This document shows, in pieces, positions 16,588 through 24,713 of a DNA stretch of 64,000 nucleotides. Each line of letters opens with the position of its first letter. Positions within the stretch are counted from its first letter, which is position 1. Under the pieces are notes generated by a model, which saw only the letters and a program-made list of their open reading frames with translations, searched no databases and was not told the origin of the DNA. Source of the stretch: Sporomusa ovata DSM 2662 (GTDB taxonomy: Bacteria; Bacillota; Negativicutes; Sporomusales; Sporomusaceae); NCBI RefSeq assembly GCF_000445445.1, contig NZ_ASXP01000004.1, positions 744,001 through 808,000 on the forward strand, given 5' to 3'. The position numbers and the translations under genes are program-made.

Positions 16588-16940
16588 GTTAATACCATCC
16601 TTATGCCAACAACAATCAACAAAGCAGCAAAAAGCTGTTTTAAGCGAATGGGCGGAATTCTTTTCATTATCCGTGCACCGATACCGGCCCCCAGAATGCT
16701 GCCTATAATTAAATTCAGAGCCAAAAATACATCAGTATTGCCATGAAAACCATAGATAATACTGCTAATTAATGCTGTAGGAATAACGATTGCCATCGAT
16801 GTAGCCTGAGCAATATGCTGGGTAATGTTGAAATAAGTCACCATAATTGGCACAAGAAAAATACCGCCACCAACTCCAAGTAAACCGCTAAGTACACCGA
16901 CTACCAATCCGGCACCGGCAAATTTCAATCGTTCAGTCAT
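16584..16940 (-). CDS. TauE/SafE permease, half protein 1
   Basis: A 118-residue membrane protein with the repeat signature GLLGVGGGIFLVPIMVTYF and QHIAQATSMAIVIPTALISS. It is homologous to the next gene downstream (same GG-GVGGG and Q-A-TSMxVIPT pattern), showing the internal duplication of the TSUP family as two genes. Ends cleanly with ATGA coupling, so it does not look like a single full-length gene broken by a frameshift. Substrate unknown. Confidence 0.85.
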   Translation of the reverse strand: MTERLKFAGAGLVVGVLSGLLGVGGGIFLVPIMVTYFNITQHIAQATSMAIVIPTALISSIIYGFHGNTDVFLALNLIIGSILGAGIGARIMKRIPPIRLKQLFAALLIVVGIRMVLT

Positions 16941-16957
16941 AATTAAACCCCTTACTC

Positions 16958-17785
16958 TTATTCAATGCTTAGCCGTTTAACTGCAATATTTACTTCTCTA
17001 ACCATCATACCTGTCATATATTCAACCATTTGCTTTATACGTACTTGGGCATCATGTACTACCTGCCAAATAGGCTGCCCATATTTTATAATTACATCAA
17101 GTGAAATTGAAATTCCCTTTTCTCTGTCATGGGAGTTTTTTATATTTATTTGCCCAGTCTTGGTAATAACACCCTCACTGATAGCAATATAGTCAACAAC
17201 GGCAGCTATCGCTGCATCTGAAATAAGCAGTTTTCCATAGTAGCTAAAAGTTGGCCGGACAATTGATTTTTCACCCAGTTTACGTCGTTGCTTGGAACGG
17301 GGTTTTTTGAAAAAAACATCAAGCGAATCAATCAGATAACCGGAAAAATGTGGTTTAAGTTCAATAGTTGGTACAGGAATAATATGTTTTCCTTCTTTGA
17401 GCCTACTCTCTTTTGCTTTGGCAATTTCGCCTTTGGTAGCAATATCTTCAATCCGGATTATTTTACTAATTGCCGGTAACCCTAACACATCAACAATCTT
17501 TTCTACCATATTTTGGGAAGTTCCAAGTAGTAAGATACGTTTAGGCATTACTCTGGCGATAGCATCTCTAACTTCGTTAGCATGGTCAGGTTCCATAAAT
17601 ATGGCCCGTTTTACAGCTTTTATTTTGCTAGGTTCTTTTTTGGCCGAATGACCTGCAATAATTTTACTGTCCATAATTAACAGCCCGTCGTCAATAATTG
17701 TATCAACATCATACTCATGTGCTACGATTAACGCCCGATGGCTTTTGCCCGTTCCACTTGGACCGACCAAAGCGATGGTGTCCAT
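16958..17785 (-). CDS. P-loop ATPase domain fused to an Asp23-like domain
   Basis: A 275-residue protein. The P-loop VGPSGTGKSHRA is at about residues 7-18, then DDGLLIMDSKIIAG and later LLLGTSQNM. The C-terminal ~100 residues (SDAAIAAVVDYIAISEGV..GISISLDVIIKYG) match the Asp23/YloU alkaline-shock fold, which assembles at membranes in Firmicutes. The combination is conserved in Negativicutes-like genomes as far as I recall, but the role is unknown. The start at 17785 follows AGGAGG; a longer frame to 17884 would cross a terminator hairpin. Confidence 0.75.
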   Translation of the reverse strand: MDTIALVGPSGTGKSHRALIVAHEYDVDTIIDDGLLIMDSKIIAGHSAKKEPSKIKAVKRAIFMEPDHANEVRDAIARVMPKRILLLGTSQNMVEKIVDVLGLPAISKIIRIEDIATKGEIAKAKESRLKEGKHIIPVPTIELKPHFSGYLIDSLDVFFKKPRSKQRRKLGEKSIVRPTFSYYGKLLISDAAIAAVVDYIAISEGVITKTGQINIKNSHDREKGISISLDVIIKYGQPIWQVVHDAQVRIKQMVEYMTGMMVREVNIAVKRLSIE

Positions 17786-17830
17786 AGGCAGCCTCCTGAT
17801 AAAATAGTAATAGGGTATAGCATAAAAATA

Positions 17831-17848
17831 AACACCTTTGCAGGTGTT
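17831..17848 (-). terminator. Terminator of the PHP-pepA pair
   Basis: Minus strand AACACCT, loop GCAA, AGGTGTT, then TATTTTTATG; directly after the PHP stop. Confidence 0.6.
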
Positions 17849-17849
17849 G

Positions 17850-18677
17850 TCAAGTAAAAGTATTACATTGACAAAAATCAACAAGTTTAGCTGAAACAGT
17901 GAAATTTCCTAATTTTTCAGGATACCGGCCAGGAATACCATGGAAATCGGAACCACCGGTTATTTTTAAATTATATTTTTTAGCAATAGCTAAATACTTA
18001 TTAGCCGCTGTCTGATCATGTTCCGGATGATAAACCTCCAATCCACGAATACCGGCTCTAATCAAATCAAGTACTAAATTATCGTCACCCACCAGGCCAG
18101 GATGAGCCAATATTGCAATGCCTCCAGATTGCTCTATAAGCCTGATGACTTGTTCTGGCGTTAGTTTGTAATGGGGAACATAGGCGGGAGAGTTTTTGGT
18201 TAATACTTGTTGAAAGGCTTCCGGTATCGTTTTAAAATAGCCGGCTTCAACAAGTACCTGAGCAATATGCGGTCTCCCTACAGCCCGCGTTTGACCAGTC
18301 ATATCCAGTACCCGGTTATAATTGATCGAATAGCCCAATTTACTCAGCTTATCTACTATCATTTGTGACCGCTTTAACCGGGCATTACGGATTATTTCCA
18401 GTTGATCGCGTAATTTCACATTATTAATATCAATGCCATATCCCAAAATGTGTACTTCATGGTGCGGTAAGTCAGTGCTAAATTCTATTCCCGGAATAAT
18501 TGCCAGCTTCGAGGCTGCAGTAGGCAAATATCCTGTTATGTCCGCATAAGCAGCAACCGTATCATGATCAGTAATAGCTATATAGTTAAGACCGGCAAGT
18601 TCGGCTTGCTGAACTACTTCCAGCGGTGATAACCGCCCGTCAGAGGCCGTGGTATGTATATGAAGGTCTGCAATCAT
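17850..18677 (-). CDS. PHP-domain phosphoesterase
   Basis: A 275-residue protein with the four PHP motifs: DLHIHTTASDG (residues 4-14), ITDHDTV, GIEFSTDLPHHEVHILGYG, and GGSDFHG near the end, plus AILAHPGL. Stand-alone PHP proteins of this type (YciV/RnaAM-like) hydrolyse nucleotide 3',5'-bisphosphates or trim short RNA. This is established for the E. coli relative and inferred here. It overlaps pepA by four bases (ATGA). Confidence 0.88.
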   Translation of the reverse strand: MIADLHIHTTASDGRLSPLEVVQQAELAGLNYIAITDHDTVAAYADITGYLPTAASKLAIIPGIEFSTDLPHHEVHILGYGIDINNVKLRDQLEIIRNARLKRSQMIVDKLSKLGYSINYNRVLDMTGQTRAVGRPHIAQVLVEAGYFKTIPEAFQQVLTKNSPAYVPHYKLTPEQVIRLIEQSGGIAILAHPGLVGDDNLVLDLIRAGIRGLEVYHPEHDQTAANKYLAIAKKYNLKITGGSDFHGIPGRYPEKLGNFTVSAKLVDFCQCNTFT

Positions 18678-20173
18678 GACTTGCTTAACGTAATCGCCAA
18701 TTGGATTAGGGTGCGAACTCCTACCCCTGTACCGCCCTTGCGATTATAGCCTTTATCTTTATCGGTATCAGCTGTTCCGGCAATATCGACATGCACCCAA
18801 GGCGTTTTATCGGCAAACTGTCCAATAAATAATCCGGCTGTAATAACGCCCCCCGGCCTGCCGCCGGTATTTTTAAGATCGGCAATAGAACTTTTTATTT
18901 GCTCAAGATACTCTGCATCATTAGGCAATTCCCATAGTTTTTCCCCGCTTTGCTGACCGGCGTCAATAATAGTCTGACACCACTGTCTATTGTTACTAAT
19001 AACACCGGAATAAACAGTTCCAAGACCAACAACACAGGCTCCTGTCAGAGTTGCTATATCAATTATTTTGGTAGCACCAAGCTTTTTAGCATAGGTAACA
19101 GCATCTGCTAAAATTAACCGTCCTTCGGCATCAGTATTCAACACCTCAATTGTTTTACCGCTCATGGAAGTCAGGATATCCCCGGGCCTGAAGGCAGTGC
19201 CTGAAGGCATGTTTTCTGCACATGGTACAACGGCTAAAATGTTTACTTTGGGTTTTAGTTGTCCAAGAGCCATCATCGCTCCTAATACGGCAGCGCCCCC
19301 CGCCATATCACCCTTCATCTCATCCATCTTTTGACCAGGCTTAATTGATATGCCACCGCTGTCAAAGGTAATACCTTTACCAACAAAAGCTACTATTTCC
19401 TGGCTAGCCGGATCTCCCTGATATTTTAAGACAATTAATTTCGGTGGTTCAATACTGCCTTGCGCTACAGCCAGTAAGGCACCCATACCTTTTTGCCGCA
19501 TATCTTCTTTTTCAAGGACAGTAAGCTCAAAACCATACCGCTCTGCGATCTCCCCGGCATACCAGGCCATCTTCGCCGGCGTCATGTACTGAGCAGGATA
19601 GTTGATTAAATCCCTGGCATAGTTTACGCTCTCGGAAATGATTTGACCAGCCTTAATCCCTGTGGTAATTGCATCAGCCTTTGCTGGATCATTTTCAATA
19701 AGTAGCAACCTTTTAGTACCAGGATTATCATTTTTGTCTGTTTTATAGTACGTAAACTGATACAAACCCATTACTGCACCTTCAACAACAGCTTGTGCTG
19801 TCTGGCAAGCTTCCAGCTTGTCACTGGCACTATGGATGATGGTTGCTACAGTTTGAGAATGCATTTTTTTAGCTGTCCGCATAGCTGCAGCCATCAGGGC
19901 CCGTACTTTGTCTACCGTGATTTCATTCTCTTTACCCATACCCAGAAGAAGAATACGTTTAGCACCAATAGCACCAAATGTATGTATAACCATAGTTTCC
20001 CCGTATTTACCACAGTCTGGCATATCACGGATTATTTCACTTATATGTGAGTTTAATGCTTTGTCTACGGCTCCGGTTGCCCCACCGGGAGTCAGTACTC
20101 CTTCAAATAAGCTAACAATGACTGTATCACATAGTATTTCAGTTATTGGGCCAGAGACAACTTCAATATTCAT
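18674..20173 (-). CDS. pepA: Leucyl aminopeptidase
   Basis: A 499-residue M17 metallo-aminopeptidase that removes N-terminal residues from peptides; it acts as a cytosolic hexamer with two metal ions. The active-site region is visible as VGKGITFDSGGISIKPG and MKGDMAGGAAV, and the signature NTDAEGRLILADAV matches the PROSITE pattern exactly. The N-terminal regulatory domain (about 1-160) is diverged as usual. Coupled to the PHP gene downstream; a 110-base gap separates it from spoVS upstream. Confidence 0.96.
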   Translation of the reverse strand: MNIEVVSGPITEILCDTVIVSLFEGVLTPGGATGAVDKALNSHISEIIRDMPDCGKYGETMVIHTFGAIGAKRILLLGMGKENEITVDKVRALMAAAMRTAKKMHSQTVATIIHSASDKLEACQTAQAVVEGAVMGLYQFTYYKTDKNDNPGTKRLLLIENDPAKADAITTGIKAGQIISESVNYARDLINYPAQYMTPAKMAWYAGEIAERYGFELTVLEKEDMRQKGMGALLAVAQGSIEPPKLIVLKYQGDPASQEIVAFVGKGITFDSGGISIKPGQKMDEMKGDMAGGAAVLGAMMALGQLKPKVNILAVVPCAENMPSGTAFRPGDILTSMSGKTIEVLNTDAEGRLILADAVTYAKKLGATKIIDIATLTGACVVGLGTVYSGVISNNRQWCQTIIDAGQQSGEKLWELPNDAEYLEQIKSSIADLKNTGGRPGGVITAGLFIGQFADKTPWVHVDIAGTADTDKDKGYNRKGGTGVGVRTLIQLAITLSKS

Positions 20174-20243
20174 TTTTCCACTCCCTAATTTGATATCGAT
20201 AATAATATTATATTATGCCACAAATTACTTATTAAAAACACTA

Positions 20244-20268
20244 AAACCTGTTCACGGTGAACAGGTTT
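20244..20268 (-). terminator. Terminator after spoVS
   Basis: Perfect 11-bp stem AAACCTGTTCA/TGAACAGGTTT with a three-base loop, then TAGTGTTTTTAA on the minus strand. Confidence 0.75.
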
Positions 20269-20284
20269 CGAGCATTATCTATTG

Positions 20285-20545
20285 TTATCGCGGTTCAATG
20301 ATTAGCTTGATAGCTGTTCTTTCTTCGCCATCAATAAGAATATCTGTGAAGGCTGGAATACATATTAAATCTACACCATGTGGTGCTACAAACCCCCGAG
20401 CGATCGCAACTGCCTTAACAGCTTGGTTAAGTGCTCCTGCACCGATTGCCTGCATCTCGGCACCGCCACGTTCTCTCAGCACTCCGGCCAAAGCCCCTGC
20501 TACAGAATTAGGATTAGATTTTGCTGATACTTTCAAGACGTCCAT
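20285..20545 (-). CDS. spoVS: Stage V sporulation protein S
   Basis: An 86-residue protein beginning MDVLKVSAKSNPNSVAGALAG, with GAGALNQAVKAVAIARGFVAP and a C-terminal TAIKLIIEPR, which is the near-invariant SpoVS sequence (Alba-like fold). In Bacillus it allows spore coat and septation steps to proceed. It follows AAAGGAGG. Presence supports an endospore-forming host. It has its own terminator and lies just upstream of the pepA pair. Confidence 0.96.
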   Translation of the reverse strand: MDVLKVSAKSNPNSVAGALAGVLRERGGAEMQAIGAGALNQAVKAVAIARGFVAPHGVDLICIPAFTDILIDGEERTAIKLIIEPR

Positions 20546-20674
20546 GTTTATATGTGCCTCCTTTGATAAAAAAACATTTATTAGTTCTATAAATTAGATA
20601 TATTCGTTATACGGGAAAAAATTCCTTTTTTCACATAAAAAAAATCTAATTATTTCAAATAATTCATCTTATGT

Positions 20675-21196
20675 TTATTTATTAAACACAAAAACACGTC
20701 CATCTTCCCGAATTCCAATAAGGTTATGATGATCATTATATTCTTTGCGCATATTTTCCAACATATCTTCAATTACTTCTTCCTGGAAGAGAAGGTCTTC
20801 CTCTAACATAGCATCATTATGATCAGCAACTAAGCGCTCACTAAAACGTTCTCGAAGAATTTTAATCGTCAGGTTGATTTCTCCCCGTGTCAAGGTCTGT
20901 ACATCGCGAATAATAGTTACCATTGCCACCTGTTCATAGGAACTTAATTCTATAGCAACACTAATATTGGTAATACCTTCAAGCATATGATAGGCCGCAA
21001 TACTATTAATAATTAGCTGCTTAGTGCTTTCAAAGTCTCCAGCAGCAGGAATGCCGGAAATCATAAAAGTAAGCTTTAATGAGTTTGCTTCTGGATTAAA
21101 ATTAATAGTGCCAATCTCAGGATAACGCACTAACATAGATATTATTAAATTTGCACCATCAGAAACTTGCTGATCTGTTTGGGAAATTTCAGGCAT
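20675..21196 (-). CDS. Hypothetical protein
   Basis: A 173-residue, acidic, soluble protein without a signal or membrane segment. I do not recognise it. The middle part (VRYPEIGTINFNPEANSLKLTFMISG, about 24-50, and NISVAIELSSYEQVAMVTIIRD) predicts alternating beta strands and helices, and the acidic helix LLFQEEVIEDMLENMRKEY precedes a short closing strand. It sits between rny and spoVS, about 150 bases from each, and so may belong to their transcription unit. Likely real from codon use and conserved placement. Confidence 0.7.
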   Translation of the reverse strand: MPEISQTDQQVSDGANLIISMLVRYPEIGTINFNPEANSLKLTFMISGIPAAGDFESTKQLIINSIAAYHMLEGITNISVAIELSSYEQVAMVTIIRDVQTLTRGEINLTIKILRERFSERLVADHNDAMLEEDLLFQEEVIEDMLENMRKEYNDHHNLIGIREDGRVFVFNK

Positions 21197-21303
21197 ATAG
21201 TTTCACCATCCAATAAATATACGATTTAAATTATAAAGTTCTGATTAAGTATTCTCTAGAAGATAATTAAATCCTGCTTTTAATTTGTTGGGAAATAATC
21301 TAA

Positions 21304-21335
21304 AAAACGGCTTTACCTAAAGGTAAAGCCGTTTT
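21304..21335 (-). terminator. Terminator after rny
   Basis: AAAACGGCTTTACCT and its complement AGGTAAAGCCGTTTT around a two-base loop; a T-run follows on the minus strand (GTTTTTTAGA). Confidence 0.85.
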
Positions 21336-21352
21336 AAATAACTGTTTAATAT

Positions 21353-22897
21353 CTATTTAGCATAATCAACAGCACGTGTTTCACGAATTACTGTAACTTT
21401 TATTTGACCTGGATATTCAAGTTCACTTTCGATCTTCTTTACAATATCCCGTACTAAACGAACAGACGTCAAATCATCAATTTTATCAGGCTTAACCATA
21501 ATGCGAATTTCGCGACCTGCCTGAATAGCGAATGATTTTTCCACACCATCAAATGATTCAGCGATTTCTTCCAATCGTGTTAATCGCTTAAGATAGCTTT
21601 CTAACGTTTCTCTGCGCGCTCCCGGCCGCGCAGCAGATACGGCATCAGCAGCTGCTACAAGTACGGCTTGGACAGTTTTCGGTTCTTCATCACCATGATG
21701 TGCACCAATTGCATTAATAACCTCGGCTGCTTCACGATATTTCTTCGCCAAATCAGCTCCAATGGTTACATGAGGTCCCTCAACTTCGTGATCTACAGCC
21801 TTACCAATATCATGGAGCAGACCTGCGCGCTTGGCTAACATTACATCGACGCCAAGTTCACTTGCCATAACTCCCGCCAAATGTGATACTTCAATGGAAT
21901 GCTTGAGTACATTTTGACCATAGCTGGTACGGAATTTTAACCTTCCGAGAAGTTTTATCAGTTCTGGATGCAAACCATGAACTCCTGTATCAAAGGTAGC
22001 TTGTTCGCCTGCTTCCTTAATTTTCTGTTCAACTTCTTTTTGAGCTTTCTCAACCATTTCTTCAATGCGTGCAGGATGAATGCGGCCATCAACGATTAGT
22101 TTTTCCAGTGCGATTCTAGCAACCTCGCGCCGGACAGGATCAAATCCTGATAAAATGACTGCTTCAGGCGTATCATCAATAATCAGATCAATACCAGTGA
22201 GTGTTTCCAAGGTTCGAATATTACGGCCCTCACGACCAATAATCCGACCTTTCATTTCATCATTAGGTAAAGAAACTACAGATACCGTAGTTTCGGCAAC
22301 ATGATCAGCTGCACAGCGCTGAATAGCTAACGATATAATTTCTTTAGCTTTCTTTTCCGCTTCTTCTTTGGCCTGTTGCTCCAGATCCTTGATGAGCATT
22401 GCTGTCTCATGCTTGATTTCTTCTTCAACATTTGCAAGCAGTAATGTACGGGCATCTGCGGATGTCAATCCAGATAGTCTTTCAAGTTCAGTCAGTTGCT
22501 GGGCATAGAGTTCACTAATTTTTTCTTGACTTCTATCTACCTCAATCTCTTTACGACTAAGGATTTCCTCCTTCTTTTCAAGGGAGTCAATTTTTCGGTC
22601 AAGGTTTTCCTCTTTTTGCACCAAACGACGCTCTAGCCGCTGAAGTTCTGTACGACGTTCTTTAATCTCCCGTTCGAGCTCACTTCTTTGCTTGTGAATT
22701 TCTTCTTTTGCTTCAACCAACGCTTCTTTTTTCTTAGATTCACCGGCCTTCTCAGCATCTTCTAAGATTCTTTTGGCTGCAGTTTCAGCAGCAGCGATTT
22801 TGGCCTCGGCAATATTTTTACGTATCCAATAGCCTCCGACAGCACCCAACAGTCCGACTAAAATTGCGGTAATAATAATCTCTAGTATATATTCCAC
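21353..22897 (-). CDS. rny: Ribonuclease Y
   Basis: A 514-residue membrane-anchored endoribonuclease that starts mRNA decay in Firmicutes. It has an N-terminal membrane helix (residues 4-24), a long coiled coil rich in Glu/Lys/Arg (about 30-200), a KH domain with GRIIGREGRNIRTLE, and the HD domain HSIEVSHLAGVMASELG and RAGLLHDIGKAVDHE. Length is normal (about 510-520). Downstream of recX with a 170-base gap that holds a hairpin at 22924-22951. Confidence 0.97.
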   Translation of the reverse strand: MEYILEIIITAILVGLLGAVGGYWIRKNIAEAKIAAAETAAKRILEDAEKAGESKKKEALVEAKEEIHKQRSELEREIKERRTELQRLERRLVQKEENLDRKIDSLEKKEEILSRKEIEVDRSQEKISELYAQQLTELERLSGLTSADARTLLLANVEEEIKHETAMLIKDLEQQAKEEAEKKAKEIISLAIQRCAADHVAETTVSVVSLPNDEMKGRIIGREGRNIRTLETLTGIDLIIDDTPEAVILSGFDPVRREVARIALEKLIVDGRIHPARIEEMVEKAQKEVEQKIKEAGEQATFDTGVHGLHPELIKLLGRLKFRTSYGQNVLKHSIEVSHLAGVMASELGVDVMLAKRAGLLHDIGKAVDHEVEGPHVTIGADLAKKYREAAEVINAIGAHHGDEEPKTVQAVLVAAADAVSAARPGARRETLESYLKRLTRLEEIAESFDGVEKSFAIQAGREIRIMVKPDKIDDLTSVRLVRDIVKKIESELEYPGQIKVTVIRETRAVDYAK

Positions 22898-22923
22898 CTC
22901 CTTTTTTCCATACTGATATTAAG

Positions 22924-22951
22924 GGTAAAGCCGAGTTAAACTCGGCTTTTA
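22924..22951. terminator. Hairpin between recX and rny
   Basis: GTAAAGCCGAG, loop TTAA, CTCGGCTTTTAC. No strong T-tract on either strand, so it may be a processing or weak termination site for recA-recX. Confidence 0.4.
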
Positions 22952-23068
22952 CAAGTAGCTTTTCGTTTGCTTTGTAAAGCATCCGAGCTCTCCTAAAAGA
23001 TTGTCTAAATAGATTTAGTTTGACTACACGATTGGATAATTTTATTGTAAATGTTTTTCAAATGTGTG

Positions 23069-23518
23069 TCAAGGAGCCATATCCCTTAGATGCGCTAAAA
23101 CTTTACTGATAGTTGCCGCTTTAAAGCCTTTTGCAGACAAACGGCGAATTATTTTATGTAAATCCTGAGTCTTCTTACTGTGCAGAATTCTTATTGCAAT
23201 TTTTATTGCTGCCTGGTATTCCAAATTACTATCCCAGTCTGCTAATTTTTCATTAATCAACGTAGTTGGTAGACCTCTGCGCCGCAGTCTGAGATAGGTT
23301 TCTTTCAAACTATATTTGTTGCTTTCCGCATACCGCTCTACAAGCATATCACAAAGCGCGGCATCATTCAGATAACCGCGCTTTGTGACATATTCAATAG
23401 CCTCGCCGACCACCACTTCATCATAGCCTTGTTTTAGAAGCTTTTGTTCCAATTCCTGTTGGCTGTAGGTTCTAATTTTTAAAAGCTTAACAGCAGCTTC
23501 AGATACATTCTTATTCAT
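23069..23518 (-). CDS. recX: Regulatory protein RecX
   Basis: A 149-residue helical protein that limits RecA filament growth. It shows the three-helix repeat pattern: AAVKLLKIRTYSQQELEQKL, GYLNDAALCDMLVERY and KGFKAATISKVLAHL. Its ATG overlaps the recA stop by one base (TAATG), so the two are translated together and share the LexA-controlled promoter. Confidence 0.93.
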   Translation of the reverse strand: MNKNVSEAAVKLLKIRTYSQQELEQKLLKQGYDEVVVGEAIEYVTKRGYLNDAALCDMLVERYAESNKYSLKETYLRLRRRGLPTTLINEKLADWDSNLEYQAAIKIAIRILHSKKTQDLHKIIRRLSAKGFKAATISKVLAHLRDMAP

Positions 23519-24612
23519 TAGGCTTCGAAACCCTCATCATTATCCTCAAATGGCTCATCGCCAGCACTAACTACCTGCTCAAGCTTAGTATCGCCGGCAA
23601 GTAAATTTTCGCGGACCTTTTGCTCAATTTCGTCAGCAATGCCCGGGTTTTCTTTAAAATACTCTTTAACATTTTCTCTGCCTTGCCCCAGCCGTTGTCC
23701 ATTATAAGAAAACCAGGCACCGCTTTTATTTATGATCTCAAGATTAACACCCATATCAACGATACTCCCTTCGCGGGAAATACCTTCGCCATACATTATA
23801 TCAAATTCTGCCAGTTTAAATGGCGGTGCCACTTTATTTTTAACCACCTTAACCTTGGTCCGGCTGCCTACGACATCATTTCCCTGTTTCAAAGTCTCTG
23901 CTTTGCGAACATCCAAACGGATTGAAGCATAGAATTTCAGGGCCCTGCCACCAGTAGTTGTCTCCGGATTACCAAACATAACGCCCACTTTTTCGCGGAT
24001 TTGATTAATAAAAATAACGGTGGTTCGTGATTTACTAATAACACCTGTTAGTTTACGAAGCGCCTGGGACATTAGACGGGCATGCAGACCGACATGGGAA
24101 TCACCCATATCACCGTCAATCTCATTTTTAGGCACCAAGGCCGCTACCGAGTCAACAACAACGACATCAATAGCCGCACTACGCACAAGTGCTTCCGTAA
24201 TCTCCAGCGCTTGTTCACCATTATCAGGCTGCGATATTAAAAGATTATCAATATCAACACCCAGTTTTTTGGCATAAGAAGGATCAAGTGCATGTTCGGC
24301 ATCAATAAAGGCGGCAATTCCGTCCATTTTTTGAGCCTGAGCAATAACGTGTAACGCTACTGTCGTTTTTCCTGATGATTCAGGCCCAAATATCTCAATA
24401 ACCCGTCCCCGCGGCACTCCGCCGACCCCAAGAGCAATATCAAGCGGCAACGACCCTGTGGGAATAACCTCAATATTCATTTTAGCAGCGGCTTCGCCAA
24501 GCTTCATTATTGCACCTTTGCCAAAATCTTTTTCTATTTGACGCATGGCATTTTCAAGCGCTTTAACTTTATCCATTTCCAGATTCTTTTCAAAATCTTT
24601 GGCCTTATCCAT
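23518..24612 (-). CDS. recA: Recombinase RecA
   Basis: A 364-residue DNA strand-exchange protein and SOS co-protease. Walker A is GPESSGKTT, Walker B-like VVVVDSVAAL, and the signature ALKFYASIRLDVRK is exact. The C-terminal tail is acidic (DEPFEDNDEGFEA), as usual. The start at 24612 (MDKAKDFEKN) is chosen because it follows GGGAGG and because the longer frame to 24681 runs through the promoter and LexA box. It forms an operon with recX. Confidence 0.98.
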   Translation of the reverse strand: MDKAKDFEKNLEMDKVKALENAMRQIEKDFGKGAIMKLGEAAAKMNIEVIPTGSLPLDIALGVGGVPRGRVIEIFGPESSGKTTVALHVIAQAQKMDGIAAFIDAEHALDPSYAKKLGVDIDNLLISQPDNGEQALEITEALVRSAAIDVVVVDSVAALVPKNEIDGDMGDSHVGLHARLMSQALRKLTGVISKSRTTVIFINQIREKVGVMFGNPETTTGGRALKFYASIRLDVRKAETLKQGNDVVGSRTKVKVVKNKVAPPFKLAEFDIMYGEGISREGSIVDMGVNLEIINKSGAWFSYNGQRLGQGRENVKEYFKENPGIADEIEQKVRENLLAGDTKLEQVVSAGDEPFEDNDEGFEA

Positions 24613-24646
24613 AGTACTATAAACCTCCCCCGACAACTCTAAGCAC

Positions 24647-24675
24647 ATTATACAAACGTTTGTTCGTTTTGTCAA
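24647..24675 (-). promoter_or_regulatory. recA promoter with LexA box
   Basis: Minus strand TTGACA (24675-24670), 17-base spacer, TATAAT (24652-24647). The spacer contains CGAACAAACGTTTG (24666-24653), a perfect match to the Gram-positive LexA (DinR) consensus CGAACRNRYGTTYG. Bound LexA would block RNA polymerase directly. Confidence 0.93.
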
Positions 24676-24713
24676 TGACAATATCGCGGTTAAGTCTATA
24701 ATTTTCCTCTATT

